DNA of 64,000 nucleotides from Phytoseiulus persimilis (taxonomy: Eukaryota; Arthropoda; Arachnida; Mesostigmata; Phytoseiidae): assembly GCA_037576195.1 (NCBI GenBank), contig CM075101.1, positions 21,824,001-21,888,000 of the forward strand. The letters are read 5' to 3'. The notes below the pieces were generated by a model. That model saw nothing but the letters and a program-made list of their open reading frames with translations. It did not search any database and was not told where the DNA came from. Position 1 is the stretch's first letter; each line of letters opens with the position of its first letter. This document shows, piece by piece, positions 1 through 12,709 of this stretch. Made by a program: the position numbers and the translations under genes.

Positions 1-2623
1 TCGATGAAACGCTACCATCAGCTCTTCGGCAGATGCTGTCCTTGAGTCATCGATAGTGAAAACTGCCTGTTGAAACATATTTTGTTCAAACCGATGTTCG
101 AGCAGCAGTGATTTGTCGAACGCAGACTGCTGGGGGCGTACTAACACGTATGATCACGCGGTCAGTTTTCTCTGGGACCATGTCGCGGATCTTCGCGACT
201 CCATTGGAGTCTAGAGCATGCTCTCTATGGCGTATCTCCCGACGACCGTACTCTCCGGTGGCTGTCAGCGCCACCGTTATGTTGGCGCCTTTGAGCCGTT
301 CTTCAGGCAACTTCACGTGGTTATCATAACTCACTTGCACCTATCGGCAGAGAATACATTGAGTGATACAATTGAGACTCATGTATGCGTCTTATGGATT
401 GAGTGTCCGGGGCACGCAATGCAGGATGCTCTTGTCTGTCTCAACTCACGTGAACGAAGAACTCCATGCCTGGTTTGAAAGTCAAAGGTTTATCACCGAG
501 GATGTACACCGAAATGGAATCGTTGACCATCCGGGCTTTAGAGAAGCCATCAACGATCACATCGATGTAGCGCTCGCCGACGCTTGCATGCACCTCGACC
601 TCACAGTCCGATAATCGGTAGGGGTAAGCCAAGGATTCCAATGTTTTCATTGAGTACTGGAAATGGTACGCTCCCCGGAACTGCAACAAGAGAAACGAAC
701 TGTAGGCAAATGTGCTATTATCGAGACGGAATCCAAATCCGTTCTTCCTGTGAAACTCACGTCGTGCACGTAGTCCTCGATGAATTTGTCGAGCAAGGCT
801 ATGGGTTTCCTCGACTTGGTGGAGGCGCTGAAGGGCTTGAGTATTGCTCGAACTGTGAGGTTTCCGTACGTCGGAGCTACGGCTGTGAAGTTCGCAGAGA
901 TGTCGCCTTCGAAGTACTCATCGGACGTCATCGCGTAGGGGGGCATGGATACATAAACGTCGAAGCGTTCAGTATACCACCTCTCCAGCAAGATTCGTTT
1001 CTCTTCGACCTGATTCAGAACCTGAGCTCGAATCGTCCACCAGCCCGGCTCGTATTCTTCGGGCAATGTGAAAGAAATGCTCACAACGCCCAGATACGGA
1101 TATCGTGACGTCCACCGTTTCATTATGATGCCCCGTGAGTCCTGCGAATCGACGGCTCATGTAACCATTCGGTCCAGTTCCTGACGGACCCTTGGATTTT
1201 CTAGAAGGAGCTGTGAATTTCGACCCACCAGGAGGTAAACGTCTATCGGATCCTCGTAGGGTTTCAATTCTGTGGTCAGGAGCACCACGCGAGCAGCAAC
1301 TGCGAGGAACGGAGAGAGTTTCACTTTTTTGGCGAGGTCGAGCATGAAGCCGGTCGTTGCGGCCGAAGAGCGTTTAGAAAGATCAGAAATGCACACAAGA
1401 GTCATCCACACAAATTGCACAGTCGAGTGAAGCTAGATCGGACGATCTCGTGAGCAGGTTCTCCAGACCGGAGAGGCCACTCCGAGCTACCTATACATCT
1501 AGATGTTTTGTGCTGAGCTGCTCAAAACAAAAATGATTCCCCCGTAAAGGTGATGAGGGCTCCGTTTCATCATCGGATGTGGTGTTTCCGGCATAGAAAC
1601 GATGCCCGTGATTCAATGGGGTGCCCCGATCGTGCGCTGTGCCATATCACAATATCCATTCGTGAACGCCTCGACTCATACTTTTCTGTTCGATGTTGTA
1701 GACCAGTTGCGATGTTTGGATCAGGATAGTGAGAAACTGCGGTCGGAAATAGAGTTCCCTCTCCTCCCAGAAAGCGGTGCCTCCAAGAGCCCCACCGGTG
1801 TTTCCCTGAGCGCGGAAAATGTATCGACCGGACTTCGCGCTATGAGGTACCTGTTCGATCGAGAAGAGAACGTGATTCAGAGCTCAAATTATGCGAATAG
1901 CATCTCGAGTTACGAACACGGGGAGACCATCGGAAAAGCGTAATCGACACCTATCTCAGGCGATTTACGAATGGGGGAACATTGAAGCGTTGAATTTGCG
2001 CGAAGAAATGAAGCCCTCGTTGAAAGGAATGAAAAAAGAGGAGGGAAGCAGGCGAGCGGCTCTCACGATCACGCCGCAGTCAGTCGCCCGTAGAATGCCA
2101 GCCCTCACGCGCAGGAACTCAAGCAGCATTACGGCTCAAGTTACACAAACGTGACGATTCTGATGACAGATCGCGTTCAGTTCGGAGGTGCATGAAACGC
2201 TTGCATGTTCCCGACGTGAACGTCCTTATTAAACGAGCCCGAGCACCTCACAGACAACTTTGTATTCAGCTGGAGCCGCGGAGCTACTGCTGTGCTAGAG
2301 AAATTTCGAGTTTTCTTCTTCCTTTCCGATTAGCCCCGCCCAGACTACACCCGAAATGATATCGATATGAATCCCCAACTCGACGAATCGTTCGAGTGGC
2401 CTGTTCGCTAGAACTCGGCTGAAAACGGGACCCACTGTTTACCTGCAGAAGCATAACAGTATTCATTCCCGCGTCGAGCTCCTCAAGAGCTGCGGCTACT
2501 TCGGCTCCATCGCATGAGAGTGACGATCGAACGATGAGGGAATGCGGTGACTTGATCAGGTGAACATGAACGCGGAATATTTGTCCAGGCCTCACTGTGT
2601 TTGAAGCGAGCACCAGAAATTTC
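1..2623 (-). CDS. CD109/TEP-like alpha-2-macroglobulin family protein, N-terminal part (runs off left edge)
   Basis: Secreted or GPI-anchored macroglobulin of the CD109/thioester-protein family, which acts in protease trapping and innate immunity. Eight exons read on the minus strand with compatible phases: 2623-2443, 2294-2247, 1805-1682, 1299-1229, 1141-761, 680-450, 340-146 and 66-1. The first carries the family's opening block (FLVLASNTVRPGQIFRV). The third carries FLTILIQTSQLVYN, matching the usual IQTDKPVY segment. The fourth and fifth carry VVLLTTELKPYEDPIDVYLL, then GIIMKRW and YPYLGVVSISFTLPEE, typical of the MG2/MG3 region. Exon 680-450 holds GAYHFQYSM and VGERYIDVIVDG (MG3/MG4). 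The bait region, thioester and receptor domain would lie beyond position 1. The start codon and signal peptide are not resolved: exon 2623 begins one base before a codon, so an upstream exon must supply two bases. A tiny ATG exon at about 2838-2848, followed by gtgagc, has the right phase but encodes no signal peptide. Family assignment is confident; the exact subfamily (CD109, TEP or MCR) is not. Confidence 0.85.
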
Positions 2624-2639
2624 CTGCGAAGAAATATTC

Positions 2640-5600
2640 TCAGTTTCCTCCTGGTTTACGTATGGTGTCGCAAACGACCCCAAGTAAGCGTAGATCTGAG
2701 TTTAGTACGGATGAGGAGAGCTCCAGCCGCCGTTGCGGCTTCGGAGAATGCTCAAGTCTCTCTTGTTAGATTCCGAGAATGTTTGAAGCCCGGCGGGAGC
2801 ACGGCGCTCTAAATGATGGACTAATGCAGTTGTCGTTCCCTGAGTGAAGGGCTCACGTCAACTTCATTCAGAACCGAACAGAAAAGAGGAGCTGCTTTGA
2901 TCTAAATTGTGGTCGCTGACCGTTGCCGGCGATGGTGGCCGCTCTCCGCCTGTCGATAACGATTTCCGGTGTGTGTGCGCCCAAGTTCCTACCGAGCACA
3001 ACGGCGAACACCAGGAATCATCGACTCATTCTTCACCGCACTGTTTTTTTTATTTGATCCTCGGACAGAATAAGAACGGAGGACGAAGCTCCGCCTCGTT
3101 GAATCCCCATTCTGCCGGAGCTTTTTTCTCCATAATCACAGAAGAGCCGCATCAGCATCGAATGAGCATTCACGGTGGAAACGTGAACACCCATTCGATG
3201 ATGAGCGGCTGTCACCGGAAAAATCTTTGAGTCTTTTGTCGAATTTCCGGAGGCTCGAGTGGCCAGATGGCCCACGATCAAGGGAAGCGTATGAAGCGAC
3301 AATTGGATTTAATTGGTAGCTGTCCCAGGCCCCTGATCCGAGGTCTTCGTCACGGGAATATTCAGCGGCCGGACGAGTACCTTCTCCAACTAGCGTGAAC
3401 TCCAGCTCGGGCCGACTCATGCATCGAGTGATGAGGAGGAAGCATCGGAGAGACGGGGAGAAACCGGAAGCGAAGCAGAATTCGGGACTGAGTAAAATTC
3501 GCCTCCATCCAACCGGTCGTTGCTGCTCGTCGGGCTCGTCAGATGATAATAATAGAAGCTTGACAATGAGACTTGAGTAATTATATTGTTCTTCCCACTT
3601 CTGGAATGATCCAGGTATGAGAGAGATGTCTCTGATTTCCTCTGCTCGAAATCGTTGTCGATCTGGCACGGAAGAGTAACAAGAGTCGTTCTCGGCGCCG
3701 CTTGCTCCGCCTACCCGATTTTTTTTCCAAGGAAGGTCCTCGCAAGAGCATTCAAACACGATGAACGGATGTCGCCGTCTCACGATGAACAACCACGTCA
3801 GAGAACGGATAAATCAAGACAAAGGAATTACATAAACGCCCTTCTAGATGCATCTCTACGGCGGCTACTGTGCGGCTGGTAGGGAGATGTGCGTGACTTC
3901 ACCTAAGCAGCTCTCAGCATAATGAGATAACCTGTGATCGGTTTCGGAATTAATTTCGCCCGTCAGCAAGTTTCTGAGGGTCTCTTCCCATTTTTCTCCA
4001 CTCCGTTCGTATCGACGCTGAATTCACGTGCGATGCTGGCGATCTGCCGTGAGAACAGAGTGGAGGCAGCCAGCCAGATAATTTGTTTGGATCATTATTG
4101 AAGAGCCCAGTTCCAAAACGTCACATCTCCAAAATCACCGATTTCAGGATTCTTGCAGAATATCGTAAGCCTCGATATCCCGCACTCCATGAAAATCCCG
4201 AGATTTGTTTCTTCCTACATTCTTTCACCAACCGAAAATCGGGTCGAGATCCAGAACCGCACGTCTCCTCTAGGTACCAGTTCACATGACCTCCGTTTCC
4301 ACTAAAATCAACGAATGCAATGCGGTTCTTCGCTAAACATGGCTCCTCGACTGTCGAATCGGGGCATGTCTCGATCGGTACAATATGAATGTGTAGCAAA
4401 TTCATGATTGTCATCTGAATACTCGGGACGGGCATCGAGCGGGGAAATTACAAGAATTATATTATTTTCGTCGTACTATCGTGGAATCTCTATCGCCAAT
4501 CAACTCTCGTCTTCCCTTGCGCATCCCAGTTCTCTGTTTCCAATGAACATTGATGTCATGTGATTCGAGCTCTAAAGCGCAATCCATCTTCTCTGTTTTG
4601 CGTCTTGGTACATTCTGCACTCCAGCGTACAGGTGTAGAGATTTCAGGCTTCCTCACCCGGAACGTCACTTCCCATCTGGCTGATATTGGGTCTGACCGT
4701 TTTCCCAGAATTTAGATTGCCATCTATAGGAGTCGATAGCGCTCTAGTTGTCCACTCGCTGATCGCTCGTGAACTCAGGCGGGAACGTAGATGCAAATGC
4801 TCCGAAAGCCCAGAGAGACTGCGCGGCCGGAGCTAGCCATCGGTCGATTCGTTGGTCAACGTTCCTAATGAAACGGCCCACGCTACGAGACCGAGATCGA
4901 AACAATCGTGCTTGAGTCGAGTTTCGTTTACCTAAAGGCAACTGAGCTGACCGGCTGAGCAACGGCGTGAGTCGGGTCGCCCTGATTCAAGTATGTCCAC
5001 AACACTGAAGATACTTCCGTGCTTGGAGCTTTCGTCGCGAATCCAACCCCGTTTTCTCGAGAATTTCATTCTAAAAAATCCCGACCCGGCATCTCGCGAT
5101 GGGCGGTTATTGATTCTACGGTTTGAAACCCGTTCTGCGACGAAATGCGAACGCCTGCGAAGAGAGTCGTCGGCCCGTGTTGATTTACATTCTTGGCGTC
5201 AACGGAGGCACACGCCAGCTCACAGATGTAAAGTCAGGGTTTTCTACCCTTAACAAGAAGTTCACTTATCATGACTTCAATGGCTACATGGGATCAGGGA
5301 AGACACGCGAAGCAGAGTTTACTGGAATCTGCAGGATGGATATTTCTTGTTCTCAGCAAAACTCGTCCGGTTATTGACGGTTCTGGACTGTTCTCACGAC
5401 GTTCACCACGCTCGATATCAATAAGGCCGACAAAGAAAGTACAAAGGGCATTTATCGAGACTTGCGACAGGTCGCTTGTATCTCACTCCCACCCCCTGAC
5501 GAAGCGACGGGGCGAATTGAGGCAAATGGAGAAGGAACAACGAATCTTCTTACACTTGATCATTGCTGGGTCCTTGCACGTTTCCGTTAAAGTCGACAGT

Positions 5601-8600
5601 ATTGAAAGAGTATCGGTTATCTCTTTCACGCTGCCATAGTGTCATCGGGTCCTCTTGGCTCGAACATGGTACGAACAACAAACTCAGGCTGATGACGGCT
5701 GACCAAACTCGAAGCATTATGGAGACATTATCTGTGGAAAATGAAGAGCTTATTCAGGTAGAAGGAGGCATCCTGAATCAATCAGCCCGGTGCCTGAGCT
5801 GACACGCGCCGCAGGAGGAACCGGGCTTTCAGGTTGCTCTCTAGGGCTCCCTGTTCGTCTTTCATCCAACCATCTGAAGATGATTCTCGTGATGCATTGG
5901 AAGCGCCGGGCAGTGATTACCGAGTTTAGCCTCTCGATTAGCATATGAAAGACATCGAGGTCCGAACAGCTACTGTGTCGGAAAGGATGTGGAAGGTTTC
6001 ATTTGAATGAAAAGCCCATCAGTAGATAGATCACAGCAACGAATCTTTTTCTGGTCACCGCTCTCATCCGCTGCGGCAAAGCAAGAATAACAAGCTTCTG
6101 CGATCAGGTGAGAATCAGTTTAGAGCAGGGCCCCTACACGAGGACGAGAACCCCCTACCTGGGGCGTTCTTTCTTCGGGCGGGGGTCACGGGACGTAAGG
6201 GTCTATCCAGATATCCATCCATTCGGCCCGATGATGGATGCTGAGGATAACTCGACTGTCAGTGATGACTGGATCGAAACAGGAATCAGCACCGTCAATT
6301 ATACAGAAAGAGAAAAATTAAACCGCATGGAAAACTCTCAGAGGAGCTACCCCTGATTGAAACTAACTTCACTCCTGACCCAAATCGAGAAACTGAGTGT
6401 ACAAGGGAGCGTTTCCCACTCGAATGAGTCCTCCGACTACGATGAAAATCGTGATCGTAGATCATCCCCAGTTTCTCTTGTCCACGTCCAGGTCTAGTAT
6501 CGTTAACCATCGGGTAGCATGGGGACTAGAGTCTTTTTCCGAAGTCCCCCCCGGGAGACGTGAGTGCGCTGTCGTTTGGGAACACCAGTTAAAAGCAAGT
6601 TCAACTGATTTCGATTCGTAGAGATCGAACGGTTATGGTGGCGTGCACTCTATTATAAGGAGCCCATGTGTGAGGGGTCCACATCGATGACCCTCTCGAG
6701 GTCTGGTGAGGGTACCTGCATCGGAAGCCTCTCAGCAGTGTATGAGGCTGACGGCGCGACAGGAGCTCGATGCAAAAACCGTCTCCGAAAAATGCAGGAC
6801 GGTATGTCTATTGAGGCGAAAGATGATAGAGGACCCCGATGCTAGCCTACAGCTCTCGCGAGCTTTGGGCACAACCGTTCACTCCGGCGTGAGTCAAGAT
6901 GGGAAGTTGGTGAAGTTCACAATCGGTGTTTTCGGCTAGTTGTGTGACCGCACTCAAACTTCGATTCGACTTTGTGATGTCCGGGATGATAACGAGTGTC
7001 CCAAACGGACGAAACAGAACAGACATGTATCATGAAGCCGCGTGCTTTGTCGTGTTTCGTGCAAGACTCACTGCGCGGGAGTGTACCCACTGGAACTATT
7101 ATAGTTTAGTGGTTCACGTACCTGTACCCAATGTAAAACACTCACGTTCCAGCACACGCGCACCCACACAAGCTCACTGGAGATATTTTTCGGAGAAGCC
7201 TCAGTTTCGGAGAGCTCGTACCTGAGTACCGCTCACAGATCGATAAGCCAAGTACGAGTTATCTCCGACTCGCTACCGCCAACGTGAGCGATTATCCAAA
7301 CTTCATAGATGACATCGGAGTTTGGTGCCCTCTGCACCTTCGGGGTCTCGGTGTGGTGCGGGGAGCGAATCGTCGCAGCGAGGGAGTTCCGGCGGCGAGG
7401 GCCGAGAGAGAGAGAGAGGGGGCCGTTTGACGAGACACTCGACAGCACGTACTTTCTCGTTCTAATCCGTCGGACAGGATCATATTGATTGGAATCTGAG
7501 TGAGCTTCTTGGTCACTCATCGCAGACAGCCTTACTGATCAAAGATGCGGCATACACAAAATATCCTGGAGCCATTGCTTTCTATGAAGGTCGTGGTACC
7601 CGTATAGCTAACTATCCTTTCCAGAAATTTTCTCCCGAGATCGCCTGTCGGTGGATAGTACCTCGTTATTGAATGAACGAAAATTCCGGCTCGGATTCGA
7701 TCCACGAACCCTGTGCGCGAGGATCATGGAATGCTCAGTTTACCTGTGCGAGGTAGCACGTTCATGAGAAAAGTCTACATGCAGTGTGGAGGCCGTCCTG
7801 ACGGCCAGATTCTAGTTCAAGTGTCGTTCTGTTAACCCCTCCCCCGGAAATCTCCAATGTCACGAAAAATCAGATATTCTGAGTGTGGGGTGGAACGAGA
7901 AAGTCGCTTCCGTGAGGCAGGGGGTCGTCGTCATGGGATGGGTATTGAAACTCTACACTCTCGGTGTTAAATCATCGGAAGCCTTATAGATCCCTCAAAA
8001 GCCGAATTCCGGGGTCCAACATTCATAGTTCAGATACGACTGCGACGGCGCACTTCCTACCTCTCTTCGAATCTTGGAGTGTCGATCCATTTATAACGAC
8101 ACGAGAGGGCGTCTACGCGTGGGGGGGGGCGGAGATGGGAAAACGCGGAGATACAATATGCGAACTCATCACAGGGTAAAACGGACTCGCTGCCTTTCTA
8201 GCAAAGGTCATACTCCGAGAGAGGAAGAGCACCGCTTCCTCGATCTCGTGCTGCAGGGTTGATTCCAAGACGTTCAGACTGCAAACTGAAGCTCTTGATG
8301 AGGCGAAGCGAGAATGAATTCGCCAGCGAAGAAGTCTAGAGCTCGGTATCTGAGAACTCTAGTTTTCGGGAACGTCACGAGGACGCTCAATCTTAAGTGC
8401 CGAGAACTGTCCGCATACGTCATCAGAGGCATTTGTTCCCTTTTTTGTTTCTTCGACCACCACGCGTATTCATGAAACGTACGTAACGTCATCGGTCGAA
8501 ATTCATTCGTCAGTTTCCTGCGGGATGGTCCCGGAGCTTTCAGAAGTACTGAATGAAGCCTCTCATAGGAACGCGCGACGAAGACCTTCTTCGAGAACGA

Positions 8601-9829
8601 ATGTAAACTATCGCCCGGGTTCCGTGAAGGATTCCGGAGCGATGGGTCAGCGATGAGCGACTCGGGAGCCACAGGATTCTCGGCCAGCGATTTCCCTGAG
8701 GAACTTGTTGTCGAAGCTGAACCAAAGGTTCCGTTAAAAATTCTGAGGAGTCTCCCGCAATGTTAGTAGATTGATCTTCGCCATCATGTTCCCTATTAAA
8801 TTGAGGGAAAACAGTCATTATCAGAGACTCTGCTCAGGATTTTTTGAGCCTTCCTCTCAATGAGCTCAGAGGAGTATCCCAGAAAAACAACTCGGGGAGT
8901 TGCTCTCGAACGCTTCAGGTCGATCGCAAACCAAGAATTCCAGGCAAAATATGCATCCCCTGTGACATCATGAAAACATAGAAAATGCATCCAGCCCAAA
9001 GCTGTTGTCAGAAAAATCGAAGCGTGAACCAAAGGGACCGCGTTCTTACGCAAAAATGACGGAAGTATCGTGATACTACCAGTTCAATCTCCCCTGTGCA
9101 GTTCACTGTAGAAATAGACGTAGATGACGCTACGTAACGAACCGACCATTGATGAACAACGTTCGCCTCGCGGACGTTTGAACAGCTGTTAAACCATGAC
9201 TCAGGGCTCACTGCACTCGAGCGAATTCTCGAGGAAACTTGACTTGGGTGGAGAGGAAGAATCACTCTCAGTGAAAGAAAGGGGCGATGGTTTTTGCTTG
9301 CTCACTTTGTTCGGGAACTTCTTCAAAGTTTCGATCCATTGAATTAAGTTTGACAACAACAATCGGTCCCCTAACATAACTTTTTCTAAATATACCCTGT
9401 ATGGATGGAGGCTCGAAATATTCATTCTAGAGAAGTGGATACATGTTCCGAATTTTGTTTTCGAGATTTTTTTCCTCCAATTCGCTCCCTAAATCCTACT
9501 CAGTGTAGTTGGAAGGCGAACAGAAGAATCCGCGAATAATTATACATCTAGTATATATATTTGCGGTGATTTTTATACATTCACTCCCATGAGCGGGAAG
9601 TACGAAAACATCTTCTCTCGGATAAAGACTCGAAGAATCGCTCATTAATGGATCCAATCTCGAGAGGACAGTTCGGCTTTGCCCTATCTCGACTAGATCA
9701 CGAATTGATCGGCTTCTTGGAAATAAATAGTGCGGAACAAGATGAGAATATATGAACAGTGCTCCCAATACTCTGGAGATGAGGAAGGTGGTTCTGGGGC
9801 CGATGTGGTGGAAGTCGACATCGACTGGA
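2640..9829. other. 7.2-kb region with no recognised gene
   Basis: No open frame here matches a family I recognise. It must contain the missing first exon(s) of the macroglobulin gene on the minus strand. The longest open frame is 218 codons on the minus strand at 3136-3792, listed separately. Others of 70-130 codons occur on both strands (for example 8274-8672 and 8796-9053 minus), without conserved motifs or a splice chain I could build. A short GA run lies at about 7404-7418. The part next to 9830 is probably 3' untranslated sequence of the FAS1 gene. Confidence 0.5.
3136..3792 (-). CDS. unidentified 218-codon open frame
   Basis: This is the longest uninterrupted frame between the macroglobulin and FAS1 genes. 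The translation has no signal peptide, no transmembrane segment, no repeated cysteine pattern and no motif I recognise; its second half is rich in Arg and Ser. Other frames are also open across part of it (3033-3302 minus, 3395-3580 plus), which weakens the coding case. It lies just upstream of the macroglobulin gene on the same strand and could be 5' leader or promoter sequence of that gene. It is kept only because of its length. Confidence 0.15.
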   Translation of the reverse strand: MFIVRRRHPFIVFECSCEDLPWKKNRVGGASGAENDSCYSSVPDRQRFRAEEIRDISLIPGSFQKWEEQYNYSSLIVKLLLLSSDEPDEQQRPVGWRRILLSPEFCFASGFSPSLRCFLLITRCMSRPELEFTLVGEGTRPAAEYSRDEDLGSGAWDSYQLNPIVASYASLDRGPSGHSSLRKFDKRLKDFSGDSRSSSNGCSRFHRECSFDADAALL

Positions 9830-12709
9830 CTAGATTTCAGGTTCTCTGCCGGAGAACTCGTCAATGAATGAATGTGCCCCTTCCCGGAGGATAGTGATTG
9901 TGATGGAAAGGACGGCGACGACGACTCTTAACAGGATTTTGCAGATTCTAGACACCTTATCAGATCCACTGGAGGCGGGATCCAGGAAGGGAAAGGCTCG
10001 GATCGAGGGTATAGTGACGAGCTGCGTGATTATCAGCAGTGTCAGCGAGATTCCGTGTCGCTGTCTTGAGGCAGCGTGCGAAGATGGCGTTGAACCGGCT
10101 TTAGACTGTGTTCGGTTGTGATCCTGCGAATCCGCTTGATTCTCAGGTGCTCTCTGGCTTGCTCCGTTCTCGTCCGGTGGTGTCTAGCTGAAACCGCAAA
10201 GTTCCAATTGATCCGTGTTGACCTTGTCCACGATGTGGACAACTCCGTTCATCGCGAAGAGATCCGATGCAATAACCCGACTCGAACCGAACGTCAGAAT
10301 CTTATCTGCAAGGGGGATCAAAGGTTCAGGAATTCGGTGCATTCATAACACCCGATATCATGTACGGCTCCGAATCACTCACCCGCAGTCTGAGAGGGGT
10401 TGAACTTGCTCTTGTTTGCATCATCAAACTCGAATTTAATGGTCATGCAGGTTACACTCACTCCATCCATGGGGGTGAGCACTGTTCCACCTGTGGGCAT
10501 CGATGACGAGAACCATAGTCCCGTAACAACGTGTTTGAAAACAGTGCCTATGGAGCAGAAAAAAATACTCTTTCGAGGGGGACTGACAGAAATGAATGGC
10601 AGAGGGTTTCAGAATATCGTTTTCTTTGTGAACTCACGGGCTTTGAGAACTTCGTTCTTTGCCAAGTTCTTCCGGATGGAGGGCGCGATCCGCTCGAAAG
10701 CTGCGTTTGTGGGCGCGAAAACGGTGACCATGTCGTTTTTCGGAAGCCTAGCATATCTGCGGTACCAGGAAGCGAATTCCGAGAGGAACGGGTTGGAGTC
10801 GAGGAACACCTGTATGCTGTCTGCAGCAACAGGATAGAGCACCCTCCCAAGAGTGTGTATCGAGCCGTATTTATAACTTATGTCACGGCCCAGGATACGC
10901 GCGCCGTTCAGTTCCTGTGGAGAAGAACAGTCATCAATCGGTGAAGCTTGCATTCAGAGACAATCCGAGAAGACGGCTGCGCCGCTTCTATTACTGGGGC
11001 TTGGCTCAGAGTCGCCTGCGGCTCAGTATGAATCCTCACGAGCAACGGCCTTGGGTTCATCCATGAAAACTCATCTCCTAGTTCTCCTCCCCCTCCCGGC
11101 GCTCAAACACGAACCCTGTCGGCGTTAACGTAGATGCTTTTCTCGAAAAGACAGGTAGCGATCCACGATTCGAGCTTGAAATCACGGGATGTCACGAAGC
11201 CAGGAAGCAGGTGGTAGAGAATGAAGCGCCGCAAATCTTTCGGATTTCTAACGAGACGCTGTTTAAGGTCGTCGATCGAAATCGGCAAGTAGGCGAAAGC
11301 CGCATCCGTTGGAGCGAGGACCGTGATTTTTCCTGAAAGTCATGATACAGGTCGAGTCAAGGATACCCCAGGTGTCGCAATCGCGCGCGTGATCCTGCTG
11401 CTGTTATTCAGATGCTGCATGTCCTCACCCTCGAATTCAGTGAGAAGTTCGTTGAAATCTATGATTTCTCCGAACGAAGCAAGCTTGAGAATATCGGAGA
11501 AAATCGAGATATCATCTGGAATCCGGTTGAGAATAACCTGCAGAGTTCCACAGCGGGAGCAAGCGTTTGGGATGAAGAGCGGCGGCGGATATGGGAACCA
11601 GGGCTCCGATGGAGAGAGCTTCGACAAGCATGACGGGCAGAAAGGCGGTTCGACAACGCACGATTCGCGCTTCGTTGGCGAGCGGGTTGGAACCTGTTTC
11701 CGAATCGTAAGGTGGCCTTATATCGAGCTTGGTGGAATCACATCGATACACGACAATGAGTGATTCATGCGAGGGCGAGTTGACAGGATCGTGGGATCGA
11801 AGACGGAATACTAATTTCAGTAAATCCCTAGAAGTTCTGATATTTACCGGAGGCTTGTACGTGATGATCGGTCTTATCTGCGTAGTCGATGTGGGCGGCA
11901 TTGGAACATAAGGAGGTTGAGTCACAAAATGGGGCAGGGGACGCTTGCTCGTTGTGGTACTCGGTGGAGGTGTTATTTCCAACTGGTGGAAAGGGAAATG
12001 AACGTCGGGTCCCGTTATGTCGATATTGCTTGTGTCGAGCTCGGGGATGTAAATTGAGCCGGGCTTCCGGGTCGGCACCGATGCGGAAGGTGCCTCTGTG
12101 GTCGTGGTCGAACTTTGGGAGGGTCGAATGTTTTGCAAAACCCAAGCGAAACGACGCAAGAACGGAACGTAGACAAACCTGCAAGCCGAGGAGGCAAATT
12201 GTATGACAAATTTCTTGATCGTTTTGCGCGCCACCTTCAGCTCGCCAGATCCAGCACCCGAAAACATGCGGAGGAAATAGTACCTCTTGGCGGTGTTCAG
12301 AACGGCCGCGCCAAAAGTGCAAAGGCTTGAAGTGCAGTCTCGAGCCTTTCTGAAACAAACGTTCCCCTGGCATTCGTGGTCATGCAATTCCCTAGAGGTT
12401 GAGGTCACATCTATTGGTGCCATGAGAACTGATCACGAGCGTGCAAATCCTGATTTCCTGCTGGGAACCTTACTTCGGAGGGGAGTTTCCATTCGGTGAC
12501 ATCACAACCGGCACCACCGGGAGAGCAGCAGCAGCTGCCACCATTTGTTTGGCGCCCTTATCGAGGCTCGTCCCGTTTCCGAGGTCATTGGAAGGAGGAG
12601 CGTGGTTGTTCGAAATGGTTGTCTGATACGTAGCGCTGGCCGCTTGATTGAGAAACGCGAGCACGATCGATGCCGAGAGATAATATAGGAATATCATAAG
12701 CGCCTGCAT
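9830..12709 (-). CDS. two-domain fasciclin (FAS1) cell-surface protein
   Basis: Secreted or membrane-attached adhesion protein of the FAS1 family (TGFBI, periostin, insect fasciclin 1 and midline fasciclin). Eight exons with matching phases: 12709-12474, 12178-11848, 11537-11429, 11332-11115, 10914-10638, 10547-10383, 10305-10223 and 10123-9830, giving about 570 residues. Exon 1 encodes a signal peptide (ALMIFLYYLSASIVLAFL). Exon 2 is a Thr/Pro-rich linker with several TTT runs. FAS1 domain 1 spans exons 3-5 (DISIFSDILKLASF, ITVLAPTDAAFAYL, FILYHLLPG). FAS1 domain 2 spans exons 5-7 (VTVFAPTNAAFERI, HVVTGLWFSS, MNGVVHIVDK). The last exon holds a hydrophilic stretch and two hydrophobic segments (GISLTLLIITQLVTI and ILLRVVVAVLSITITIL), consistent with a GPI signal or membrane anchor. 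An in-frame TAG after domain 2 falls inside the inferred 99-nt last intron. The ATG at 12709 is chosen because it opens directly into the signal peptide; another in-frame ATG lies upstream. The exon 2 acceptor has an alternative about 70 nt downstream in the same phase. Confidence 0.9.

Noticed and set aside
10124..10222. In-frame TAG after the second FAS1 domain, suggesting stop readthrough
   Set aside because: A gtcaac donor at 10222 and a gattcgcag acceptor at 10124 define a phase-0 intron of 99 nt that removes the TAG and joins the same frame, so no readthrough is needed.
11512..12423. One 303-codon minus-strand protein
   Set aside because: Only its middle part (12178-11848) is exon 2 of the FAS1 gene. 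The distal part reads out of frame through the next intron and exon.
12459..12473. A 15-nt intron between FAS1 exons 1 and 2
   Set aside because: The nearest cagcag acceptor would leave an intron far too short. The acceptor at 12179 gives correct phase and a normal size.
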